Position numbers and translations under genes: made by a program. Source: Echinometra lucunter (lineage: Eukaryota; Echinodermata; Echinoidea; Camarodonta; Echinometridae). From it: a stretch of 64,000 nucleotides of DNA. Shown here piece by piece: positions 10,981 to 22,508 of this stretch; position 1 is the first letter of the stretch; each line of letters opens with the position of its first letter. The stretch is taken from positions 1,707,166 to 1,771,165 of the forward strand of contig CM057158.1 of the NCBI GenBank assembly GCA_029962745.1. Reading direction: 5' to 3'. The notes below the pieces were generated by a model. That model saw only the letters and a list, made by a program, of their open reading frames with translations, was not told the origin of the DNA and did not search any database.

Positions 10981-13900
10981 ATGGCGGCGCTTAGGTTGGT
11001 TATTCTTCGGGCTACCTCTTCAAATTTGGCCCGCTTATCGGCTGTGAGACGGCCAATCGGAGCTTCAACCAGATTACTTTACTCAGGAGAAAAAGTGACA
11101 CACACAGGACAGGTAAAATTAAGGAGCAGATCATTAAATACCCTGATATTGCGATTTATTAAACACGAAACGACCATCCAATTTTCAGCTCTGCACAGCC
11201 AGGTGACAGCAGCGCTCATGCTCCAGCTCGCCGGCCGGCACGGGGCGCCGGGGCCGGTGTATCGGCGGATTTGGTTCTTGATGACAAAATCTGCCGGGGG
11301 ATTGTGTAGCTATAGGATAGCTATCGTGACTTTATTCTGATATTACACGATAGCTATAGATTGCTGCCATAGGCCCCTGTGTTGAAAGATGTGACCTTGT
11401 CCTTGAAATATTATGCCTCCAAAATCCAAATCATACTTTCTCATGCCCGGTTAACCCTGCAAACTACCTTCCAAGTTCGCCAGTGGACCAGTCGATCAAA
11501 CTGTGATATCAAAACCTGAAATTTATTTTTCAAACTCAAAATATCGACTTTTGATTGATACGGCATCCTACCTTCTTGTTGATTTCGCCGCTTGATTAAT
11601 TTCCATTTCAATAGCGCGACCTCTGACATCTACACCCGCTGGTCTCGGCCACAGGCGCTAGGCAAAGCAGCGTTGCACTCTCGCACGCACTCTGCGTTCG
11701 CCGACACATGCGAGAGTGCAACGCTGCTTCGCCTAGCGCCTGTGGCCGAGACCAGCGGGTGTAGATGTCGGAGGTCGCGCTATTGAAATGGAAATTAATC
11801 AAGCGGCGAAATCAACAAGAAGGTAGGATCCCGTATCAATCAAAAGTCGATATTTTGAGTTTGAAAAATAAATTTCAGGTTTTGATATCACAGTTTGATC
11901 GACTGGTCCACTGGCGAACTTGGAAGGTAGTTTGCAGGGTTAACCGGGCATGAGAAAGTGTGATTTGGAGGCATAATATTTCAAGGTCACATCTTTCAAC
12001 ACAGGGGCCTATGGCAGCAATCTATAGCTATCGTGTAATATCAGAATAAAATCACGATAGCTATCCTATAGCTAGGATTGTGTTCTGTAACAAAATCTGC
12101 CGGCACATTTTTTACCGAGCCAACAGGCGGGTATTTTACTGTTTGGCTAGGCCAGTATCATATCTGGATGGTGTGACATCACGCAAGAGGACGTCTTTGG
12201 AGTTTGCGAACATCGAAAAACGGAAATTTCCTTAGATTTTATTAGATTTCTTAGTGAATGATCAATTAACAGAATCTTGGGAACGATATCTGCCGGCAGA
12301 TTTTGTCACCAAGAACCAAATCCGCCGCTACATCATCATCATCATCATCTGATATACGGGAGTGAGGTAGTCCTGTAGTCTCCCGGTCGTTGCAAAAAGA
12401 AACATACACCGGCCGCCCTGCTTCGCCCAAACTAATGTTATAACTAGTCTAGGGCAAGTAACAGTTTTGCTTGGCCCTCCAAAATGTCAGATTTCTTTCC
12501 TTTAGCTGCTGCTGTGAAGTTCTTTCCTCCTCAAGTTGAAAATAAAAAAAATGAAAGACGAAAAATAATTTTGATTCTGGGCCATGGAATGTGCCAGGGT
12601 TGTCCACAGGCCTGCACACTTGTAAAAACAAAGTCCATAAGAATAATTATGCGACAAGTCTGCAAGTAGTCTATACAAATTGCTGTGATCATTGTGCGGG
12701 GAGCAGTCAGGAGTCTTAGCATAGTCGTAGGGTACTAAACAACTGGTAAATTGCGTTCGTTTCAAATATTTATTACAGAAATTCACTGGAAATTATGAAG
12801 CAAGGGAATGTCACCTGATCTCACTCGTATCAGTTTTTTTATGCACCGTGGACACTGTGTCTGTGGGACTACATGTACCTTTAATCAGTTTAACTGTTTA
12901 ATGCCACTTTTCTTTTTGCTACCAAAACTAGCTTTAAGGTTACAAGTGTCTGATTAACACACACACACACACACACACACACAAGAAAAATGTGTGAAAT
13001 TCCAAAATTTAAATTAAGGTGATAACATTTCTTAAAAATAATTTTTCATCTGGGCCTATGTCTGAACCAGAATTGTGGTTTCATAAAATAGTTGTCAAGT
13101 TATTTTGCATCGTATGTGCGTATGATTACGATGTAGTAAATTGATACAGAGATTCATTACATGAAAATTTTGTTTTTTCGTCATATCTTTGGAAAATATT
13201 GCCAAATTTGGAATATTTTTGTATTTCACTGTTCTGCATAGCCTGAACTAACAAAGTCAAGGACAAGGTATAAGCCAAAGTTCAGGCTATGCAGAACACT
13301 GAAATAAACAAATTTTCCAAATCTGAGCAAGATTTTATTTTCCAAAGTTATGAGAAGAACCATAATTTTAATGTATTGATTTATAAATGTAACTAATTAA
13401 GTATGAGAATGATATGCAAAATACTGGATTATTGCCTTTTTTTTAAACAAGGACTGCTCCAAACATGATAAATCCCTAATAGAGAAATGTGTTATCACGT
13501 TTATTCTAAATCTTATCTTGTTGATGCTTATGATCTTTATGAGTTGTACTTACATGTACAACTTATCATCTTTTTTTGGTATCCACAGTTTACTGCTTTT
13601 TTCATTGTATTTTGATCTGTTGCCAGTTTTGTGATCGTGCAGTTTTCATGTCTTGTTTCTCATTCATTTTGTCTCTCATTTGCAGGTTTATGATGAAGGA
13701 GACTACAGGAAGCTTAGATTTGTTGATAGAGAAAAGGAAGTAAGTTTTCATGTTAGCCTGCATGGAACCTGGACATAAAGTTTGAAAAAAAATATATAAA
13801 TAAAATCATAATTTATGCATCTTGCAATTATCTGTTATTTTTGTTATTACTAAGTTTACACCCCCCCCAAAAAAAAAAATGCAAAAAGTAATCTTGAACT

Positions 13901-15962
13901 GAATTAGATTTTCTAAATTAATTGCATGTAATGTCTTCAGAAGGAATATCAGTATAAATTTAATAATATTGAAGGATAGATCATGATAGGAGACATCTGT
14001 GCTGTGAGCAATTTTGAGGTATTGAATGTGTCCCAAATTATATTAAACAATAAGATGATCACTGATGACATGTTAGCAATATTTTAAAAGATAATATAGT
14101 TTGTTGGCTATCCAGAAATTGATCTTGAAGTCTCTTTAAAATTGATTTGTTGGATGGGACTTTGAACTCTGATAATTGATACCTTTTAACCATATCCTTA
14201 GGAGGATGAATTTGGAAAATGTATTATTGAAGTTAATGTTAATACATGTATTATCAATTAAAGGAGAAGTCTAGGCAATTTCTGTAAGCATGGATCATAA
14301 AGAGAAAAAATTCAGCAGCTAGAACATGTCTTACTTTACCCGACATACCCTAGGATTACCGAGTAATCAACAATTAACTTGTACAATTTTCATCCACAAT
14401 ACAGTTCGCACCCGGGCCCAGTGACGTAGCTAATGCACCGCAGGCAGGCCAGGCGATGCAAGCGATATGCGTGTACGACATTCCGGCTCGAAGTGGTCTC
14501 AGCACACTTTCTTTAACTTCGAAAATTTCTAAGTTATGAAGTCGAATTTGTCCGTTCTTATATCATTAATCCATCAGGCACATCTCTCCCTGTCTGTCAG
14601 GGGATTTGGGATTGCAAAAAAACTTCTCTTTGGAACAGAACTGATTTGTACACCCAAGAGCTAGACATATCGGCATTTTGCATAGATAATGTGCAGAGAA
14701 TAAGTGCGCATGCGCAGTGCAACTGTATCGCCTACGTCACACGACCAATGACCATATGTGGGTTTCAGCGGGAAATTCAATTATTCGGAATAAGAAAGCA
14801 AACACTTAATCGGTATTTAAAAATCACAGAAATCACTTTGATAAATGAAAGTAGCATTGTCTGTTATCGTGAATGATAAGCTTTATAGTGTAATTTTAAT
14901 GAAATCATCTGGACTTCTCCTTTAAATAAGAACTCGTTAATACACGTATTATCAATTAAATAAGAACTCATCTTTTATCATAAAGCAGTTGCACTTTTAC
15001 AAAAAAGGTTTCTTTGAACTTGTCAGGTGAATGAACAGTTTGCAATAGACCTTGTCCATGAAGAACCACCCATAGAAATCAATGGAAGGAGTGTCTATTG
15101 TGATGGAGGAGGGGGTCCATTAGGTCATCCTAAAGTCTACATTAACTTGGTAAGTTCCCCAAGGCAACATATTTGACCTTCATGTAGCTGTTAGGCAAAT
15201 TTAAAGGATGATACATATACATTGTATAACCATGAAAGAAAATTGCTTGACATTAAGCAGTTGAAGCAGTCAAACAAAACTAATAAAGTTGAGAAAATCA
15301 AATACAGATAAACATACATGTAGGTAGAAAGTTAGGAATTTTTAAAAGTCAGGATCATCATTGTTATTGAATTGGTTAAGGGAAAGTAATGTGATGCAGG
15401 ACTGATGACAGTTCTGTGTTTGTTTTTGTATACAAAAGACCTAAAGAGATTTTTTTTTTTGGGGTCACAAATGTCATGTGTTACCCAATAAAGGTGAGCC
15501 TCGTTATAACAAACTCCTCTGGACCAAGGAAATTACCTCTTCATATTGAAACCTTGTTATATCAGGGCCATTTATTAGGATTTATCAGTATCTAATAGGA
15601 CCTCTTCATATTATGCCCTGTCAGTAGCATTTCCGCAAACTGGGTATAACATTTGCACCTATTGTTCGGGGTTTTTATTTATTCATTTAGGAAGATAATG
15701 GCAACTTACTCCCTTCCTTGTCTTTTGAGTATTGCCCCAAACAAAAGCCAAAGACAATTGATTTTATGTTATTCATGACTTTTTCTTAATTTGGGAGGGG
15801 GGGGGGGGTTTGTTTTGTTTTGTTTTGTTTTTTTAATCAGATTAACATTTGCTAACAGTATTTTTGGCCATGTTTTTCCTTTCTTATGTTGGTCAGGATC
15901 AAGCTGGACCCCACACCTGTGGATACTGTGGACTGAGATACATCGCGGCCGGACATCATTGA
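10981..15962 (+). CDS. NDUFS6: NADH dehydrogenase iron-sulfur protein 6, mitochondrial
   Basis: Accessory zinc-binding subunit of the complex I N-module in the mitochondrial matrix. Coding exons are 10981-11112, 13686-13739, 15027-15149 and 15897-15962 (TGA), all in phase 0 with GT-AG borders. They give 124 residues, the same length as the human protein. An Arg/Ser/Leu-rich presequence (1-34) is followed by the hallmark GEKVTHTGQ (36-44), then [18 protein letters not shown] and the zinc site: Cys87, His96 (in [11 protein letters not shown]), Cys111 and Cys114 (CGYC), ending in GHH. Every block of the family is present in order. Introns 1 and 2 hold large foldback or MITE insertions. It is divergent from MRPL36, suggesting co-regulation of two mitochondrial proteins. 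Confidence 0.97.
11262..12333. mobile_element. Long foldback element in NDUFS6 intron 1
   Basis: Two arms of about 385 bp mirror each other around position 11697 with a loop of under 40 bp. Pairs such as 11441-11629 and 11765-11953 are almost identical in inverted orientation. Outside the arms a terminal repeat (GGCGGATTTGGTTCTTG on the left, CAAGAACCAAATCCGCC on the right) bounds the whole, with about 200 bp of non-mirrored sequence at 12080-12290. It has no coding capacity. Intron transcripts would form a long double-stranded stem. Confidence 0.85.
12957..12982. repeat. (CA)n microsatellite
   Basis: Thirteen or so CA units in NDUFS6 intron 1. Confidence 0.95.
13100..13427. mobile_element. 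Second foldback in NDUFS6 intron 1
   Basis: The centre is bounded by TTCTGCATAGCCTGAAC (about 13234) and its inverse GTTCAGGCTATGCAGAA (about 13282). The arms extend outward for about 95 bp clearly and about 160 bp with decay (TTGGAAAAT and its partners, TTTTGCAT and its partner). The loop is about 30 bp. It ends about 260 bp before exon 2. Confidence 0.7.
14257..14925. mobile_element. TTAA-flanked element in NDUFS6 intron 2
   Basis: Left end TTAAAGGAGAAGTCTAGG and right end CTGGACTTCTCCTTTAA form terminal inverted repeats with TTAA at both borders. The interior of about 640 bp has no transposase; an open frame of 76 codons at 14646-14876 lacks any recognisable domain. Confidence 0.65.
15493..15660. 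repeat. CTCGTTATA-type repeat (copy 2)
   Basis: Contains CTCGTTATAACAAACTCC, CTTGTTATATCAGGG and AAATTACCTCTTC motifs arranged as in the element at 2991-3168, but its termini have decayed. It lies in NDUFS6 intron 3. Confidence 0.5.
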
Positions 15963-17920
15963 CAAGAGATGGCGCTTTATGAAGAGAATTTTATCAGTTG
16001 TTTGTACAAATCGCTAAGTTATAACAATTATTATCTTGTTGCCACATTGCTCAGACTCAGTTGACTCTTTCACAGTTATTCTACCAAAGAGGGTAAATCA
16101 CCACTTTGCAGAGGATATGAAAGTCTTTGTGGTTCAGTATGTTATGAAACTGAACCTTCCCTCTCAGAGATGTCAACACCAGTAATATGATCCTTTTGTT
16201 TTTGTTATTGAATCAAGGGTTATGATAATCATTCGCTATTCAATAACATTAGAATTGCTTTGGAGTTGTAGTTTTCAGTCTTTATCTTCAAACAGGATCA
16301 CGGTCATATACTTCTGAACTTCTTTGTGCTTATATCTTAAATTTATAGACACAAAATAGTTTAATTTACTCATTCATCTGTAATAACAACTTTTTTGTGT
16401 GATTAAGTGTATATGAGAAGGCATTGTGTTCAGAATACTCATGCAGTTTCGAAGCACGATGTAATTGATCGTTTTACATTGTCAAGTTATGCTCATATGA
16501 AGATTGAAGTTTTAGCTATGAAATGGTACCACTTGATACATTAAATGTGGATTTGTATGTAATATATAATTTGATTTGAATCTTATTGGCCTCATTATTT
16601 GGTTTTGAATGTAAGGGAAGGGGCATTGCTATACTATTTTAAATGATGGAAACCAGACAAACTTTGAAAGAAAGAAAAAATGAGTAGAGAAAGTTAAAAT
16701 TTCCAAAGCAAAGAAAGAGAGGGTCATCACTTTTCTAATTTGCAGCCAGCATATAATAACAATGTAAAGTTTGCAGTTATGAATTCATTATTATTTTTTT
16801 TTTTTGGGGGGGGGGTGGTGTTGCAGTAAACGGAGGCTTTACTGCTAGCTATGCCCCTGTTACAGGTGTCTTGTGTGAATGAAGTTTTTTGAAGGAACAA
16901 GCATTTTTGGAAGAAAGTGACGAGGAGTTGGAGAGATATATAGGCAAACTTATTTCGCAGTCTGAACAACTGATTTAGTATTGTGTAGTTCTCAATGTAC
17001 ATGTTACTTCTAAGTGCTAGGAACTCATATCCTGGGTCCTTATGTTAAAATGGGAATCCCAAGCAATCTCGCCACACACTCCCACATACAAGAGAATGCA
17101 TTTATAGGGCTCCATCTGTCATTAATCAATAGGAAATGTAAACTATCTCCTATTGTGATTTTCCAGTTTGCATTTCTACGATTCATCGGAAGAAATCAAA
17201 ACTAAAGCAGCCAACACAGTTATGATTATCAGAGTAAGAGTTTATTGCTCCGATGACTTGTCATACATTATCATAGCCCCACAGGCACTACTTTGCCCTA
17301 TGTAACTGAAACTTGAAAATTACACTTTAGATATATCTTCTACACAATATGACATACAGATATCTTTATGATAATTGACAAAATTTCATCTGTATTGGTT
17401 TGAGAAATCAAACTTTTTGATCTCGGTACATAGATGTTTATCTTGACACTTTTAGCTGTTCAGCAACTGCCTTTGTCAGCAGTGTGACCCGAATTTCAAG
17501 ATAAATATCTATGTATACTATTGTGATGAAAAGTCAAACTATTCTAAGAGGCCTATTTTTATATTCTCCTAGAATATCCTAGTGAATTCTTCTGAAATTA
17601 TTTAGGCGTCTTATTTTTACTGATATTTGTCTGAAAATATATTCTCTCCAAATAAAAGCTTTCCTATGAACAGCGTGAAACCAAGCATATTTTTGCTCCA
17701 AACCGAATATCTCCTTGTGTAATGTAATCTACATCAGATCTAAAGCCACAACGACAAATATTCCTTGAAACGAACTGAACTAGAATATTAATCAGTTTGT
17801 TCTGAGATATTGAGAAAACCATTTCATCTCGTACTACGCATAGCCAGATATTTACATTTTAAAATTCCTTTCAAAAAGAAAGGGGGCAGTTTTTAATGAA
17901 GGTAGAGTCATGTCGTGGTC

Positions 17921-17959
<39 letters not shown>

Positions 17960-18177
17960 GAGAAGGGGATAAAATGAAGGAGGGAGAGAGGGGCGGGACT
18001 GAGATCCCCCTGGAGTTGGTATGGGTAGAGACAGAGAGATAGGGGAGGATATACACAGTGTAACTGCAAATACTGAATACATTTCTTTTGTTTCTTTTGT
18101 TTCCCCCCCCCCCCGAAATCAAAACCGTTTCTTTTTTCTGCTATTGAACAAACGAATCCTGTCCAACTGTTGTCTTT
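15963..18177. other. NDUFS6 3' region and intergenic, no gene
   Basis: AT-rich. It includes a T/G homopolymer block at 16791-16816, a (GA)n run at 17926-17957, a CT/GA-rich stretch to about 18060 and a C-run at 18104-18114. NDUFS6 and NCS-A converge here, so both 3' UTRs probably end in this stretch. No coding exon was recognised. Confidence 0.6.
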
Positions 18178-18592
18178 AAAGCCCACATCACATTAACGTT
18201 TCTGTCTGTGATCCGATTTCAGAAAAAAAAATTGTTATAGTATTTGATATGAACATTCAAACATGGAAAATCTTACTGACCAAAGTTCTAAATAGTCGTA
18301 TGGACACTTAAAGTTAAAATTCTGGGCTATTTCGAGCCTCCTTGTCGGTATAAAAGCGAAGTCAATTCCGATTCGTATGACGTCATAGCAATCTTGCGAT
18401 TTGAAGCCGAATTGGCCTTTAATCCGTCCTAAAGGCTTGCAGTTACCCTATATTTTGATTAAAGTATTCCTATATTCATATTTATTCTGAACTTAAAATA
18501 AGATAAATTTACTTATTTAAACTTTCACACTTCATGCAAAATGCCATTTTTTCCAAAATCTGGTCGCAGTCGGATCGTATAGTTCGCTATGG
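18178..18592 (+). mobile_element. MITE with AAGCCCGCCGCAC-type ends, degraded copy
   Basis: Matches the better preserved element at 51921-52327 in the same orientation over almost its full length (for example TGAACATTCAAACATG, GACGTCATAGCAATC, TTGCGAT, AATGCCATTT). Its terminal repeats have largely decayed; on the right only ATCGTATAGT remains. It ends about 75 bp before the minisatellite beside NCS-A. Confidence 0.7.
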
Positions 18593-18665
18593 TTCAGTCG
18601 ATGTAGTAGCTTTGCATTATTTCATAATTTGAGCCTCAATGCATAACGCATAAACTCTTTCAAGT

Positions 18666-19535
18666 ACTTGTTCACATCATCAAACAGCTATCTGCAACAT
18701 TGCCATGATAGAGGCGTCTGTTTTACTTGTTCACATCATCAAAGGCTATCTGCAATATTGCCACGATAGAGGCGTCAGTTTTACTTGTTCACATCATCAA
18801 ACGGCTAACTGCAACATTGCCACGATAGAGGCGTCAGTTTTACTTGTTCACATCATCAAACGGCTAACTGCAACATTGCCATGATAGAGGCGTCAGTTTT
18901 ACTTGTTCACATCATCAAACGGCTATCTGCAACATTGCCATGATAGAGGCGTCTGTTTTACTTGTTCACATCATCAAATGGCTATCTGCAACATTGCCAT
19001 GATAGAGGCGTCTGTTTTACTTGTTCACATCATCAAACGGCTATCTGCAACATTGCCATGATAGGGGCGTCTGTTTTACTTGTTCACATCATCAAATGGC
19101 TATCTGCAGCATAGGTGTCTGTTTTACTTGTTCACATCATCAAATGGCTATTTGCAACATAGGTGTCTGTTTTACTTGTTCACATCATCAAATGGCTATC
19201 TGCAACATTGCCATGATAGAGGCGTCTGTTTTACTTATTCACATCATCAAACGGCTATCTGCAACATTGCCATGATAGAGGCGTCTGTTTTACTTGTTCA
19301 CATCATCAAATGGCTATCTGCAACATAGGCATCTGTTTTACTTGTTCACATCATCAAATGGCTATCTGCAACACTGCCATGATAGAGGCGTCTGTTTTAC
19401 TTGTTCATATCATCACAATGACTATCTGCAACACTGCCATGATAGAGGCGTCTGTTTTACTTAATTGTTCACATCATCAAATGGCAATCTGCAACATTGC
19501 CATGACAGAGGCGTCAGTTTTAGCTGCATTCAAGA
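18666..19535 (-). repeat. 59-bp minisatellite derived from the NCS-A coding end
   Basis: About 15 copies of a 59-bp unit, three of them short (about 48 bp). The unit starts at each ACTTGTTCACATCATC on the plus strand. The last monomer is the end of NCS-A exon 3: on the minus strand each unit reads like ...KTDAS-MAMLQIAI-stop plus a short piece of 3' flank. As 59 is not a multiple of three, later copies are out of frame and lie beyond the first stop, presumably in the 3' UTR. Confidence 0.85.
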
Positions 19536-20288
19536 ATTCTTCCTTCGAGAGCATTCCATCGCTGTTTCTATCTGCTTTCTCAAAGATGAGCTTCGTTCTT
19601 TCTTCAGGTGAATTTCTGGATTCATAATTTACCGACGGACGATCCGCGCCTTCTCCAACCAACCGATCCATTGCCTAAGTTTGACAGAAAGAGAGAGAGA
19701 GAGAGTGAGAGAGAAAGAGAGAGAGAGAGAGAGAAATACAGAAAGAAATAAAGACAAATCATGTTCACTTTTCCCTATTTTCATCTTCATATATTACCAG
19801 CTATAACCTTTAATGTTCGAGCCCTTTATAGTTCCATCTAAAACGAAATTGTTCCCAGGCTTCAATCATTGCGAGAGTTTCGTTTCCTGGCTTTGACAGA
19901 GTGGTTCTTAAAACAATTAAATACATTTTTTATTTTTCCTCTTTCTGCTACTCTTGAGATTTTCCCTTCTTCATTTTCTGTAGTTAAATAAGCGTCATCT
20001 GTTATCTAAAAAGTATATTTCATTAGAAAGCTCATAACAAAAAATGTTCGTATTTTTTTCGAATATTTGACAATTTATCACGTAATGATTAATCTAAAAA
20101 CTGGTATTATCATTGTGATCATTATTGTTATTTGTTGTTATAATAATTATCATTATCATCGGCATCATCATCATCGTCATCAGCATTCATTAAAGAAATG
20201 TGAAACGACATTGTCGCTAAAGTTGATAGCCGATAAAACATCCGAAGAAATTAGTGAGAGTGAGAGTGAGAGTGAGTGAGAGAGAGAA

Positions 20289-20329
<41 letters not shown>

Positions 20330-22508
20330 TTGTTTATCTACAAGCATCTATATCATAATCACCTGTAGAATTTCTATCATCTCCACCTTTGAGATAAAAC
20401 CGTTTCTGTCTACATCAAACAGATTGAATATCCAGCTTAGTTTATCAGCAGCCGAACCCTTCATCAGTATACTCATCCCGCACATGAACTCTCGGAAATC
20501 AATCGTCCCGCTCCGATCTACGTCGAAGGTCCGAAACACATGTTCGGTAAACTTCGTGGGATCTCCTTGCGGAAAGAATTTCCTGTACACTCGTTGGAAG
20601 TCTGGACGGGATAAACTACCTTTGGGGCAATCTGTCGAGAGAAACGTATTGTATTAATTACATTTCCAATAAAATAATAAAAGATAAAGTGTGCTGTACA
20701 TAGGGGAAAAATGAAACTTAACAATAACAATAATCGTATAGCATGATAATATTAAACTTAACAATTTAATATTAAACTTAACAGTTTAGGTGGTTTTGTT
20801 TGTACCATTCATTAATAGAATTCATATTGAATGTAATTTGCATGATTAAGGAGTTGTAGTTTGCACATCTTTCCCAGTTTAAAAAACTATAACATCATCA
20901 GCATATTTTTTTTGAGAAAGTTTACCTTGGGAGAGTACAACTTGTTTTCTTACATTCAGATAACTTGAAACCATTTCATCACATTTTCGTGAATACCTTA
21001 CTGTTGAAATTTACAAAGATATCATGGACCATGGTCTACACAGTCGAAACATAAAAACATACCCCAGCCTTTTCTTTTACGTTAAACGCATCAAGAAATT
21101 CATCAGTAACTCTGTGTAGACAAGTCGTTGTTGAATGGTTGGGCAGAAAAGCATACTAGTCAATACTGATAATTGAGAAGTTGCTCTTGAATTTCTTTTT
21201 TATTATTATTTTGAGGATGTGACTTACAACAGAGATGGGACGGTAGTTTGTTTTCTCACTTTTAGAGCCTTTACCTTTAAATATCAGAGTTGTTCTTGCC
21301 AATTTCCAATCTTCTGATATATATCTCCATATTGATATATATAAAGTGAAGATATTTGGTGCTGCTAGTTGCAGTAATTTTGATCAAATCCGAGTACATC
21401 TATTTCATTGGAGTATTTTCTCTTTTTGTATCAACTTCATTTCAGATTTGTATAATACAGGTTGGGTTTTTCCATTGAGGCATTTTACTTTGCGGAAATG
21501 ATTGCGCAATATCATGAATATGTTCACAAGCATCACCAAAGAAGTCATTCATTTCGTCACTATCTATACAGCAATATGACGAACTATCATTTTTAGTCAT
21601 GCCAGTTACTTCTTGCATTTTTTTCATAATCTCTTACCACTGGCGTAGCCAGGAATTTTCAACAGGGGAGGGGAAGGGGGGGGGGCCAAGGCGATGGAGC
21701 GGAGCGGTATCCCCATTCCCACGGTAGGAAGATTTTTGAAAATTCGTGCGTGAAAATGACATTTTCTGCACACTGAAATTCAGTATTATGGGTAACTTAT
21801 ATGAGAAGTGGCATATTTACGTTTTACTTTCATTTCGCAGGGTAGGGGTAGGGTAAGTTATCTGAAGTGGACTCGAAAGTTTTTAAGATATTTTTTTTGG
21901 ATTTTTTTTTAGATTTTTAGATTTTTAGATTTTTTTTGCTCGCCGATCAACGGGGGGGGGGGGGGCATGGCCCCCTTGTGCCCCCCTTAGCTACGCCAGT
22001 GTCTATTACTATATTTTTGAGAAACATCTGAGAAATAAGCTTTCTTCCTTTCATTTCTAAGTCGCCGGCTTAACATAATTCTTGCACTTAACGTATTCAT
22101 TATGATCAACCTGAGATTTCGTTGAGTCAGCATTGCTTTTCAAATAATCTCAATTGTGTATGAGCTGAACAATGTAATTATCAATCTTAAATAAGTGAAT
22201 AAATAAATAAATAAATAATACCGTGATCAATAATTACCCTCAGCCTGCACAAAATTCCACAGAGTTTGCCGGAGTGAAAGCAGCGGCACTAATAAACTCA
22301 CATTGTTCGAATGTACGTTCGTCTATTATACTCTGATCACTCAAAACCGGGTACCAGTGATGAATTGCGGATCATAATGATACGTATACTCACCTTTTCT
22401 AAAATCTTTGTACCATTGCTGTAATTCTTCTTCGTTGAATGCTGTGTGTTTCTTGAGATCTGATAGAACCCGTGAGTTCAATGAATGATTCGATGACTTG
22501 TTACCCAT
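19477..22508 (-). CDS. Neuronal calcium sensor-like EF-hand protein NCS-A
   Basis: Visinin/recoverin/NCS-family calcium sensor. Exons on the minus strand: 22508-22394, 20631-20363 and 19674-19477 (TGA), 193 residues. The start is fixed by an in-frame TAA 15 bases upstream of the ATG. MGNKSS fits the N-myristoylation consensus (Gly2, Ser6). EF1 is replaced by the family's CPxG signature (Cys40-Pro-Lys-Gly43) and should not bind calcium. EF2 (75-86), EF3 (111-122) and EF4 (163-174) have canonical Asp/Asn/Glu ligands. Expected role: membrane-associated calcium sensing through a myristoyl switch. Its paralogue NCS-B lies upstream on the same strand. The C-terminus (MAMLQIAI) is the origin of the 59-bp minisatellite. 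It cannot be assigned to a vertebrate subfamily (VILIP, hippocalcin, NCS1, KChIP, recoverin) by eye. Confidence 0.9.
19686..20328. repeat. Two (GA)n microsatellites in NCS-A intron 2
   Basis: GA-rich runs at 19686-19733 and 20250-20328. Between them lie a CAT-rich stretch (about 20136-20188) and otherwise unremarkable intron sequence. Confidence 0.9.
21637..22005. mobile_element. Element with CACTGGCGTAGC ends, copy 1
   Basis: Inverted ends CACTGGCGTAGCC (left) and TTAGCTACGCCAGTG (right) enclose G-runs, a GGAGCGGAGCGG motif and T-rich blocks. The interior (about 21720-21900) returns inverted at about 23545-23705, so this and the element at 23300 are copies in opposite orientation. It sits in NCS-A intron 1. 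Confidence 0.75.

Noticed and set aside
11441..11953. Identical 62-codon and 64-codon open frames on opposite strands
   Set aside because: Mirror images created by the long foldback in NDUFS6 intron 1.
18666..19500. CRISPR-like array of regular repeats
   Set aside because: The 59-bp units are contiguous without unique spacers and derive from an adjacent coding exon; the DNA is animal nuclear.
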